Positions 54,368-62,027 of a stretch of DNA of 64,000 nt are shown here, piece by piece. A program made the position numbers and the translations under genes. Each line of letters starts with the position of its first letter. Position 1 is the first letter of the stretch. The notes under the pieces were generated by a model. That model made no database searches and was not told the origin of the DNA. It was given only the letters and a program-made list of their open reading frames with translations. The DNA is from GCA-2731375 sp964344935 (GTDB lineage: Bacteria > Pseudomonadota > Alphaproteobacteria > GCA-2731375): the NCBI GenBank assembly GCA_964344935.1, contig CAYFPL010000010.1, positions 1-64,000 on the forward strand, given 5' to 3'.

Positions 54368-55198
54368 ATGGATGATCAAAACCTTGTGGTGAAACCCCTG
54401 AACCCGGTGATCGGGGCCGAGATTGCCGGCGTCGATATCTCGAAACCCCTGGGCAACCGGATGTTTCAGGAGATCCACGACGCCTTGATGCAGCACCAGG
54501 TGATCTTCTTCCGGGATCAGGACATGACCCTTGATGAGCACAAGGCCTTTGGCCGGCTGTTCGGTGAGTTGCACATCCATCCCGCTGCGAAGGACACCAA
54601 GGGCCACAAGGAAATAATCACCATCCATGCAGATGAACGCTCCAAAGTCGTGGCCGGCATGAAATGGCATTCGGACGTCTCGTGCGATGCCGAGCCGCCG
54701 ATGGGCAGCATCCTGCACCTGCACACGGTGCCTGAATCGGGCGGCGACACCATGTTCGCCTCTATGTATGCGGCCTACGACGCCCTGTCCGAGCCCATCA
54801 AGGAATTCATTGGTGGCCTCTCGGCCTGGCATGAATCAGCCCATGTGCACCGGGATCGATTGGGCCACAAGGGCGCCTTGCGCGACGGCGATGACAGCTA
54901 TCCCGTCTCGTTGCATCCCATCGTGCGCACCCATCCGGTGACGGGGCGCAAGTGCCTGTTCGTGAACGAGAATTTCACCACCCGCATCGACGGGCTGCGG
55001 CCCAGCGAAAGCGAGGCGCTGTTGAAGATGCTGTACGACCATATCGCGACGCCGGAATTCCAGTGCCGCTTCACCTGGGCGGAGAAATCGGTTGCCTTTT
55101 GGGACAATCGCTGCGCCCAGCATCGCACCGTGTGGGATTACTACCCGCAGGTCCGCCACGGCTATCGCGTCACCGTGGCGGGCGACAAGCCCTACTGA
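54368..55198 (+). CDS. TauD/TfdA family 2-oxoglutarate-dependent dioxygenase
   Basis: A 276-residue Fe(II)/2-oxoglutarate oxygenase with metal ligands H101, D103 (MKWHSDVSC) and H252 (RCAQHRTVWDY), and Arg263 or Arg267 for the co-substrate. The start NPVIGAEIAGVDISKPL is typical. It could cleave a C-N, C-S or ether bond in the substrate of this cluster. AGGACTGAAG stands just before the ATG. Confidence 0.88.
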   Translation: MDDQNLVVKPLNPVIGAEIAGVDISKPLGNRMFQEIHDALMQHQVIFFRDQDMTLDEHKAFGRLFGELHIHPAAKDTKGHKEIITIHADERSKVVAGMKWHSDVSCDAEPPMGSILHLHTVPESGGDTMFASMYAAYDALSEPIKEFIGGLSAWHESAHVHRDRLGHKGALRDGDDSYPVSLHPIVRTHPVTGRKCLFVNENFTTRIDGLRPSESEALLKMLYDHIATPEFQCRFTWAEKSVAFWDNRCAQHRTVWDYYPQVRHGYRVTVAGDKPY

Positions 55199-55268
55199 GT
55201 ACCCTTAGAAGAAACCAACCATTCGCCGGCCTAGGCGCCGGAATCAGCCATCGAGGAACGAGACTATT

Positions 55269-56147
55269 ATGAGTGCAGGAGAACGTCTGCCTGGAACCCC
55301 TGACCCCATGCACAAGTGGGAAGGCGCGGGCGGTCTGATGATCGCCGGCGACACTTGGGGCGACCCGGATGGGCCATTGGTGATGCTACTACACGGCGGC
55401 GGCCAGACCCGCCATGCCTGGAAGGGCGCGGGTGAGACCCTGGGCGCATCGGGCTATCACGCCGTCGCCTTCGATGCCCGGGGGCATGGCGATTCCGAAT
55501 GGGCCGACGCGGATGGTTACGGCCCCGATTTCATGGTCGAGGATCTGGTCTGTGTCGCCCAGGCATTGGGCGACGACAACCCCATCCTGGTCGGCGCTTC
55601 CATGGGTGGCGGGGTCAGTTTGATGACCATCGGCATGGCGAAATTGGATGCCCGCGCCCTGGTCCTGGTGGACATGGCACCGAAGATCGAGGCGGAGGGC
55701 TCCCGCAAGATCCAGGAATTCATGAATCAGAAGCCGGATGGTTTCGATACGTTGGAGGAGGTGGCCGCCGCCATCGCCAACTATCAGCCGCATCGGCCTA
55801 GGCCGCGCACCCTGGACGGCCTGGCCAAGAACGTGCGTCTGGGTGCCAACGGCAAGTACGTCTGGCACTGGGACCCGGCCCGCCGCCGCCAGCAAATGGC
55901 TAACAACCAGGCCTATCGCCAGCGCCTGCACGATTGTGCCGATACCCTGACGCTGCCCACCCTGCTGGTCCGGGGCGGTCTGTCGGATGTCTTGAGCGAA
56001 GAGGGTGCGCAGAGTTTTCTCGAACAATGCCCCCATGCGGAATATGTCTCGGTCAAGGACGCCGCCCATATGGTGGCCGGCGACCGCAACGACATCTTCG
56101 CTGGATCGGTGGTCGAGTTCCTCTCCCGGGTCGCCCCTGCTCGCTAA
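55269..56147 (+). CDS. Alpha/beta hydrolase in the catabolic cluster
   Basis: A 292-residue hydrolase. The oxyanion segment is MLLHGGGQTRHAW, the nucleophile elbow GASMGGG (Ser near residue 115), and the likely catalytic His is in VKDAAHMVAGDR. The length fits C-C bond hydrolases (MhpC-like) and esterases. It is the last plus-strand gene of the cluster, 70 bases after the TauD gene, and converges on the OYE gene. Confidence 0.85.
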   Translation: MSAGERLPGTPDPMHKWEGAGGLMIAGDTWGDPDGPLVMLLHGGGQTRHAWKGAGETLGASGYHAVAFDARGHGDSEWADADGYGPDFMVEDLVCVAQALGDDNPILVGASMGGGVSLMTIGMAKLDARALVLVDMAPKIEAEGSRKIQEFMNQKPDGFDTLEEVAAAIANYQPHRPRPRTLDGLAKNVRLGANGKYVWHWDPARRRQQMANNQAYRQRLHDCADTLTLPTLLVRGGLSDVLSEEGAQSFLEQCPHAEYVSVKDAAHMVAGDRNDIFAGSVVEFLSRVAPAR

Positions 56148-56152
56148 CGCCG

Positions 56153-57229
56153 TTACGCGGCGACGAAGCCTTTCCAGCCGGACATATAGGTGACGAAGTT
56201 ATCGCTCAGACCCTGGCTGTGGAGGTAGTCCACGGTCACCGGCAATGAAACCGCCTCGAAATCCGGGTTTTCCGCGGCCTGCAGGGGGAAATCATGGTGC
56301 AGGATGGCAGCGCGCCCCAGCAGGACGAAATCAGCGCCCTGCTCCAGGCAGGCCGTGGCCGCACGCACGGATTTGATTTTGCCGGCAACGCCCAGTTTCA
56401 CCCCGCCCCGATCCAGATCGGCAAAATGGGACAACAGACTACGGCCCTTGAACTCGTCCTCTTCGGGTTCCTTGAAGACATCCCACAGGGACATATCCAG
56501 GAAATCGATTGCGCCTTCGGTCATCAACTGTTGCGCCACTTCGCGCACCTCCGCCAGGCGCAGTCCAAACCGTTCCGGCGACAGCCTGATGGAGACGTTG
56601 AAGTCCGGCCGGCAGCGGGCACGAATGCCATTGACGATGGCAAAGATGATCCGGGCCCGGTTCTCCAGGCTGCCGCCATATTCATCGTCGCGGTTGTTGA
56701 TCTCTGGACTGAGGAACTGGCTGAGGATATAGCCGTGCGCCCCATGTACCTCGACGCCATCGAAGCCCGCCGCTTCGGCGCGCTTTGCGGCCAGAATGAA
56801 ATCCTCGATCAACTGGTCGACCTCGTCATGGCTCAAGGCGCGTGCTTCGGGGTCGGCAAAGTCGGAAGGGCAGACTGGCGTCTGGCCGATCAGGTCCGCT
56901 GGCGCCCGGTTGCCGGCGTGATGCAACTGCACCACGGCGATGCTGTCCTTGGCCTTGATGCCCTGGGCCAAGCGGGTCAACCCTTCGATATGCTCGTCAG
57001 AAAATACGCCCAATTGTCCCGGAAAGCCCTGGCCGCTGGGCTGAACATAGGCGGCACAGGTCATTGTAAGGCCAAAGCCACCCGTCGCCCGCATTTCCAG
57101 CCAGCGGTATTCCTCGTCCGAAAGGCGGCCGTCGGCGTGGCTCTGGGTGTTGGTCAGGGGCGCCAGCATGAAGCGGTTCTTCATGGCCGGGCCGCGCACG
57201 AAGGTCATGGGCTCGAAAAGCGATGGCAT
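56153..57229 (-). CDS. NADH:flavin oxidoreductase, Old Yellow Enzyme family
   Basis: A 358-residue FMN-binding TIM-barrel enzyme. The motifs are PLTNTQSHADG, HHAGNRA, VEVHGAHGYILSQFLSPEINNRDDEYGGSLENR, and a C-terminal FVLLGRAAI. Such enzymes reduce activated C=C bonds, for example in ring-reduction or enoate steps. It lies at the minus-strand end of the catabolic cluster and is convergent with it. The start ATG 57229 has no strong ribosome site. Confidence 0.87.
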   Translation of the reverse strand: MPSLFEPMTFVRGPAMKNRFMLAPLTNTQSHADGRLSDEEYRWLEMRATGGFGLTMTCAAYVQPSGQGFPGQLGVFSDEHIEGLTRLAQGIKAKDSIAVVQLHHAGNRAPADLIGQTPVCPSDFADPEARALSHDEVDQLIEDFILAAKRAEAAGFDGVEVHGAHGYILSQFLSPEINNRDDEYGGSLENRARIIFAIVNGIRARCRPDFNVSIRLSPERFGLRLAEVREVAQQLMTEGAIDFLDMSLWDVFKEPEEDEFKGRSLLSHFADLDRGGVKLGVAGKIKSVRAATACLEQGADFVLLGRAAILHHDFPLQAAENPDFEAVSLPVTVDYLHSQGLSDNFVTYMSGWKGFVAA

Positions 57230-57298
57230 GATAGCGATATATCCTCGGATAGGTTTTTCGGCAACCTACCCAAGCCGTCGTGAATAGCAACGTAAAAC

Positions 57299-58162
57299 TT
57301 AGGCCCCGCCGCCCTTCACCTCCTCGATCAGGCGGGCCAGCTTATCCAAGCGGGTGAGCACCTCGTCGTCTCCCGCCGCTTTCAATCCGAAGACGCAGCG
57401 CGTGACGCCCTGGGCGGCCAGTTTCTCGATGGCGCCCGGGTCCCGGGGCGTGGCGAATGTGGTGATGGGATAGGGCGCCCGCCCCGCGGCCTTGGCCAAT
57501 TCAGCTAGTTCCGCCATGCGCCCGGCCTTTAGATCGATGCCGCCGTCCTCGTCTGCCAACAGGGGCATCCAGCCATCGCCATAGCGCTCGATGCGCTTGA
57601 AGGTGCCCGGGGCATCGCCGCCCACGAAGATCGGCGGATAGGGTTTCTGCACCGGCTTGGGCCAGGAATGGATGCGATCGAAATTGACGAATTCGCCTTC
57701 ATAGCTGGCTTCGCCCTGGGTCCAGATTGCTTGCATGGCCTCGATCCGCTCCCGCGCCACCTTCCAGCGGCGTTCCCATGGCGCGCCATGGTTCTCCATC
57801 TCCTCCCGGTTCCAGCCGCCGCCGATGCCGAAATCCACCCGCCCGCCGGAGATGTGATCCAGGCTGGCAACTTCCTTGGCGGTCACGATGGGGTCCCGCT
57901 CCACCACCAAACAGACGCCGGTGCCCAGGCGGATACGTTTGGTGACCGCGGCGGCGGCCGCCAGGCCCAGGAACATATCCACGTTATGGGAGTAATCTGG
58001 CGGCAATTCGTCGCCGATGATGAACGGGGTCTCCCGGCTTGCCGGAATATGGGTGTGATCAGGGATGAACAGGGCATCGAAGCCGCGTTCCTCCACCGCC
58101 ACGGCCAAATCCGCCGCCTGCATGGAATAGTCCGTGGGAAACATGGTGATGCCGAATTCCAT
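57299..58162 (-). CDS. LLM-class F420- or FMN-dependent oxidoreductase
   Basis: A 287-residue luciferase-like TIM-barrel protein of the TIGR03619-like group. Motifs are EFGITMFPTDYS, LFIPDHTHIPASR, LGTGVCLVVERDP and VDFGIGGGWNREEMENHG. Many relatives are predicted F420-dependent; FMN is possible. The start is ATG 58162 because GAGGAAAG lies 4 bases upstream; five more codons upstream are open. It ends 69 bases before the OYE gene start. Confidence 0.82.
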   Translation of the reverse strand: MEFGITMFPTDYSMQAADLAVAVEERGFDALFIPDHTHIPASRETPFIIGDELPPDYSHNVDMFLGLAAAAAVTKRIRLGTGVCLVVERDPIVTAKEVASLDHISGGRVDFGIGGGWNREEMENHGAPWERRWKVARERIEAMQAIWTQGEASYEGEFVNFDRIHSWPKPVQKPYPPIFVGGDAPGTFKRIERYGDGWMPLLADEDGGIDLKAGRMAELAELAKAAGRAPYPITTFATPRDPGAIEKLAAQGVTRCVFGLKAAGDDEVLTRLDKLARLIEEVKGGGA

Positions 58163-58205
58163 TCGCTTTCCTCGCAATAGGCCCGGGCTCTTTCAGTCTA
58201 ATAGG

Positions 58206-58940
58206 TCAGCCGCGCTCCGCCACCACGCGCCGGCTCATAAGCTTGGATAGGGAGCTGCGCGCCTGGCCGTCTGCTTCAAAATTGGCGTCAGCCAGCCAGG
58301 TTGAGATTATGCCGCGCACTCCGGGCCAATCGGTGTCCAGAATAGAATACCAGGCGGTATCCCGGTTCAGGCCCTTGTAGATCATGTGATTGTAGAAGAT
58401 GCCCTCGTACTTGAAGCCGAGCCGTAGTGCGGCATCCCTGGATTTCTGGTTCAACGCATTGCAGCGCCATTGCATGCGGCGATAGCGCAGATCCGTCATG
58501 GCATAATCCAGCATCAGAAACAGGGCTTCCGTGGCTGCCCGGGTGCGTTGCATATCGGGCGCGAACCAAATGCCGCCGATCTCGATCACGCCCTGGGATG
58601 GCTGGACATCCAGGTAGCAGGCCATGCCCTTTATTTCGCCACTGTCCTTGAGACGGAAGACATACCAGATGTAATCGAAACTGGCGGCGCAATCGGCTAG
58701 GTGGCCGCGATAGGCGGCCTCGTCCGGCCAGGGGCCCCAAGGTAGATAGGTCCAGATCTGCAAGCCTTCTTCGCTGCCATGGGATTCCCTATAGAGGGCG
58801 GCGCCATGGGCGGCGGGGTCGAGGGGTTCCAGGTCAACCTCTGTGCCCGAAATCAGGCGCCGGGCGGGGATCAAGCCACTGGGTTTGTTCTGGATGGGTT
58901 CGCCCCAAACCTCCCGTTCAAAAGCTGTCTCATGTTTCAT
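58206..58940 (-). CDS. GNAT family N-acetyltransferase
   Basis: A 244-residue acetyltransferase of the GNAT fold. The CoA-binding region lies near residues 135-165 (QGVIEIGGIWFAP, then RTRAATEALFLMLDYA), and the tail NQKSRDAALRLGFKYEGIF is typical of the RimJ/RimL-like group that acetylates N termini or small molecules. The substrate is unknown. The start is ATG 58940; an open frame continues to 59279 but overlaps the divergent transporter gene and is rejected. Confidence 0.83.
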   Translation of the reverse strand: MKHETAFEREVWGEPIQNKPSGLIPARRLISGTEVDLEPLDPAAHGAALYRESHGSEEGLQIWTYLPWGPWPDEAAYRGHLADCAASFDYIWYVFRLKDSGEIKGMACYLDVQPSQGVIEIGGIWFAPDMQRTRAATEALFLMLDYAMTDLRYRRMQWRCNALNQKSRDAALRLGFKYEGIFYNHMIYKGLNRDTAWYSILDTDWPGVRGIISTWLADANFEADGQARSSLSKLMSRRVVAERG

Positions 58941-59043
58941 GGCGCCCTCGTTTTTTGCTATTCTCGAGCCGCATTCTGCCCTGAAGAGGCCCGCCGTCAA
59001 GACTCCCCCAAACAGGAATGCCCTAGGATAGACGAGACACCTC

Positions 59044-60540
59044 ATGGCGCCCGTACTGGCAATGTTTCTAGCGGCCCTGTTATGGGCCTCTTCCATGATC
59101 GGGGCCAAGTTGGCGGTGGCCGAACTGGCGATTACGGAAGTGGTCTCGGGCCGGTTTTTCTTTGCCGTCGGCGCCCTGTGGCTGATCATCCTGATCACCC
59201 GGCAGCCGGTAAACCTGAAGAAAGCGCGCCGGCCCCTGGTCATGGGCATTCTGGACCCTGGGCTGGTGTCGTTGTTCATGGTTTGGGGGCTGTTTCATAC
59301 ATCCGCGGTCAATGCCTCTGTGTTTTGGGCCCTGATGCCCCTGGTCATGCCGATTGCCGGGCGGCTGGTCTTGAAGGAGGCCATTAATCCCATGGTCATC
59401 GTCGGCGCCGTTCTGGCCGTCGGTGGCGCCCTGATGCTGGTCTCGGCGAACCAATCGGCGGGCGAAGGCAGCCTGTTCGGGGACATGCTGGCGATCTGCG
59501 GCGTACTATGCGCGGTTTTGAATGCCCTGCTCGCGCGCCGGGTGGCCCAGACCCAGGGCCGGCCCATGGTGACCACGGCCTGGCAGATGACCATGGCCTT
59601 GCTGATAGGTGGGGCGGCGTTGCTGGTCCTGGAACAACCGGGCGAGTCCGTGGTGCGCGTGGCACAGGGGCCATTGGCCCTGTTGATCTATCTGGGCGTG
59701 GCAACGACGGCCGGGCCGTTCTTTTTGCTGAACTACGCCCTGCGGCATCTACCCGTGGGCCGAACGGCCCTTTTTTCCTCATTGGTCGGTCCCCTCTCCG
59801 TGCCCATGGCGGCAGTGGTCCTGGGCGAAACCATCCAGGGGCAGGAGATCGCCGCCATCGCCATCGTCATGCTGGGCGTATTTCTGCCCAGCCTGATCGG
59901 GCCGGAGTTCTTCGCCCGTTTCAAACCCACCGACGACCCACGGCCACTCGCCGACCTCACCTTCGTGGTGTTCGATACCGAGACCACGGGCCTGCAGCCA
60001 TCCCGTGGCGATCGCATCGTGCAAATCGCTGCCGTGCGCATCGTCAACGGCGTCATCCAGGAGGACCAGGTCTTTGAAGAGATCGTCGATCCCGGCCGCA
60101 CCATCCCGCCGCTTTCCACGACTTTTCATGGCCTGACCGATGCGGACGTAGCCGGTTGCCGCCGCATCGGGCCGGTGTTGCGGGATTTCCACGAATTCTG
60201 CGGCGACAGCGTCCTGGTGGCCCACAACGCTGCTTTCGATATGAAATTTCTCGAACGCGCAAAGGAAGATGGCGCGCCTGCGTTCGAACAGCCCGTACTC
60301 GATACCCTGTTGCTATCGGCGGTGTTGGAACCGGGCGCCCGGGATCATGATCTCGACGCCCTGGCGGCCCGTCACGGCACCACGTTCAAGGGGCGGCATA
60401 CGGCCTTGGGCGACAGCCTGGCCACGGCCGAGGTTTTCCTGAAGCTTTTGGTCTTGGCCGAGACGGCGCGCACCCTGGGTGAACTGACGCGGCTTTCCCG
60501 TAAAGCCCGCCAATTCCGCCGCCTGCAGCGACAATATTAG
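59044..60540 (+). CDS. EamA (DMT) transporter fused to a DEDDh 3'-5' exonuclease
   Basis: A 498-residue single reading frame with two domains. Residues 1-290 have about ten membrane segments and the EamA repeat pattern (FLAALLWASSMIGAKLAVAEL, VVLGETIQGQEI), which should leave both ends in the cytoplasm. Residues 305-470 form a complete DnaQ-like exonuclease: D311 and E313 (FDTETTG), D399 (AHNAAFD), H452 and D457 (HTALGD). The frame is continuous at the junction, and no ATG lies near residues 290-310. A genuine fusion is favoured over two genes, but a sequencing indel cannot be excluded. It converges on the CBS-DUF294 gene with a 4-base stop overlap. Confidence 0.85.
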   Translation: MAPVLAMFLAALLWASSMIGAKLAVAELAITEVVSGRFFFAVGALWLIILITRQPVNLKKARRPLVMGILDPGLVSLFMVWGLFHTSAVNASVFWALMPLVMPIAGRLVLKEAINPMVIVGAVLAVGGALMLVSANQSAGEGSLFGDMLAICGVLCAVLNALLARRVAQTQGRPMVTTAWQMTMALLIGGAALLVLEQPGESVVRVAQGPLALLIYLGVATTAGPFFLLNYALRHLPVGRTALFSSLVGPLSVPMAAVVLGETIQGQEIAAIAIVMLGVFLPSLIGPEFFARFKPTDDPRPLADLTFVVFDTETTGLQPSRGDRIVQIAAVRIVNGVIQEDQVFEEIVDPGRTIPPLSTTFHGLTDADVAGCRRIGPVLRDFHEFCGDSVLVAHNAAFDMKFLERAKEDGAPAFEQPVLDTLLLSAVLEPGARDHDLDALAARHGTTFKGRHTALGDSLATAEVFLKLLVLAETARTLGELTRLSRKARQFRRLQRQY

Positions 60541-62000
60541 AAGATCGAACCGCTCAATTCGCTGCGCACCCGGTCGCGCAGGTCACGGATCGCCTTGAGG
60601 GCATCCACAAGCTGGTCGTCTTCACGTTCGGTCAGGCTATCGGGGTGGACGTAGTTGCTAACCTCTTCGCCCTGGCGCTGGTCGGCCAATTGCTGGCGCA
60701 GCAGCAGATGGGTGATGTGATGAAAGGCACCGGTTAGATAATCCGCTTCGTCGTCACTGAAAACCTCCGCCTCGCGAAGTTTGGCGATACGCGCCAGGGT
60801 GCTGGTCTCGCTTACACCGTGCAGCAACGCCAGAGCCCGAACCGCATCCACCAGCGGCAGAGTGCCGGTGATTTTCAGATTCAGTTCACCGCGATGGCCG
60901 GCATCCTCCTTCTCCAGGATGAAGCGGTTGAAGAGCCCCAGGGCGACGCCGAAATGCTCGTCCTGAAGGAACATATCCCGCATGAAATGGAGGTTGTTCC
61001 GCAACCGGCTCGTAATGTGGTCCCGCAGTTCGGCGGCCAGGCGCCGTTCACCCGCCACGGCACGGAAGTCGAAAAAGATATCGGCCAGGCGCAGGGCTGC
61101 CGGATTTCGCCGGCCGATCCAGTAATCCATCTGCGCTTGCCACTGACTGGCCGTCTTGCGCCATAGCGGGTTCACCGCCATGACATAGCCATTGCAAAGG
61201 GGCATGCCCGCATGATGCATCGCCTTGGTTAGCCGATCCGCCAGCTCCGAAAAATAGCCGTCGATGGCATCGTGCTCGTCATCGGGATAGTCATCGATGA
61301 TCAGACCGTTATCCTGATCCGGGTTCAGATAGCTTTCCTGTCGCCCGCCCGATCCCATTACGATGACGCAGAACTCCCTGGGCGGTACGCCAAGGCCATC
61401 CTCCTCCATGCTGCGGACGGCGTGCCGGGTCATGCGCCGGTAGACGTCGTTGTTGATATGGCTGACCAGGGCCTGGATATCCGGTGTCGGGACTTGATCC
61501 GCCAGCATCTGTTCGGCCAGTTGCAGTTGCGCTGCCCGCACTTGGGCCATGCCGTCGGGGGTTTCCGGCCGGGTCAGACTTTCAATCTGGCTGACCAATT
61601 GGCCGTTGGCCTCGGTCAGGGCGCTGTCCAGGGTCAGCATGCCGACGAGTTGGTCCCGTTCGTCGACCACGGGCATGTGACGCAGGCGGGCCCGGCGCAT
61701 GCGCGCGATGGCGTGGAACATCAGATCGCCGGCCCGGATCACCCGCACCGGCTGGCTCATGACTTCGTCCAAGGCGCTATCGGGGTCCAGGCGGAAGGCG
61801 ATGCGGCGCACCACGTCCTGCTCTGTCAGGACGCCCTGAGGGATATTACGCCCGTCCACCACGACGATGCAGTCGGCGGCGGTTTCTGCCAACAGCGAGA
61901 CTGCCTCGCCGACAATGCTGCCCATTGGCAACGTGGGCGGCGCGGCCAGCATGCGTTCGCCGGCCAGCTGGCGAAAGGCCATGGCGCGGGAATAAGGCAT
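60537..62000 (-). CDS. CBS domain and DUF294 nucleotidyltransferase-like protein
   Basis: A 487-residue cytoplasmic protein. Residues 20-135 hold a pair of CBS domains, which usually bind adenine nucleotides. Residues 205-330 are the DUF294 nucleotidyltransferase-like domain with GSGGRQE (216-222) and acidic D228 and D230 in NPDQDNG; a helical DUF294_C-type region follows. It resembles GlnD-family transferases and may respond to energy state. Its start is 27 bases after the end of the indolepyruvate ferredoxin oxidoreductase gene, so the two are likely cotranscribed. Confidence 0.88.
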   Translation of the reverse strand: MPYSRAMAFRQLAGERMLAAPPTLPMGSIVGEAVSLLAETAADCIVVVDGRNIPQGVLTEQDVVRRIAFRLDPDSALDEVMSQPVRVIRAGDLMFHAIARMRRARLRHMPVVDERDQLVGMLTLDSALTEANGQLVSQIESLTRPETPDGMAQVRAAQLQLAEQMLADQVPTPDIQALVSHINNDVYRRMTRHAVRSMEEDGLGVPPREFCVIVMGSGGRQESYLNPDQDNGLIIDDYPDDEHDAIDGYFSELADRLTKAMHHAGMPLCNGYVMAVNPLWRKTASQWQAQMDYWIGRRNPAALRLADIFFDFRAVAGERRLAAELRDHITSRLRNNLHFMRDMFLQDEHFGVALGLFNRFILEKEDAGHRGELNLKITGTLPLVDAVRALALLHGVSETSTLARIAKLREAEVFSDDEADYLTGAFHHITHLLLRQQLADQRQGEEVSNYVHPDSLTEREDDQLVDALKAIRDLRDRVRSELSGSIF

Positions 62001-62027
62001 CGCCGTACGTCCCCGCGCCCCAGCCGC

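Noticed and set aside
58941..59279. N-terminal extension of the GNAT gene
   Set aside because: It overlaps the divergent transporter gene and its codons are not conserved in style; ATG 58940 has GAGGG upstream.
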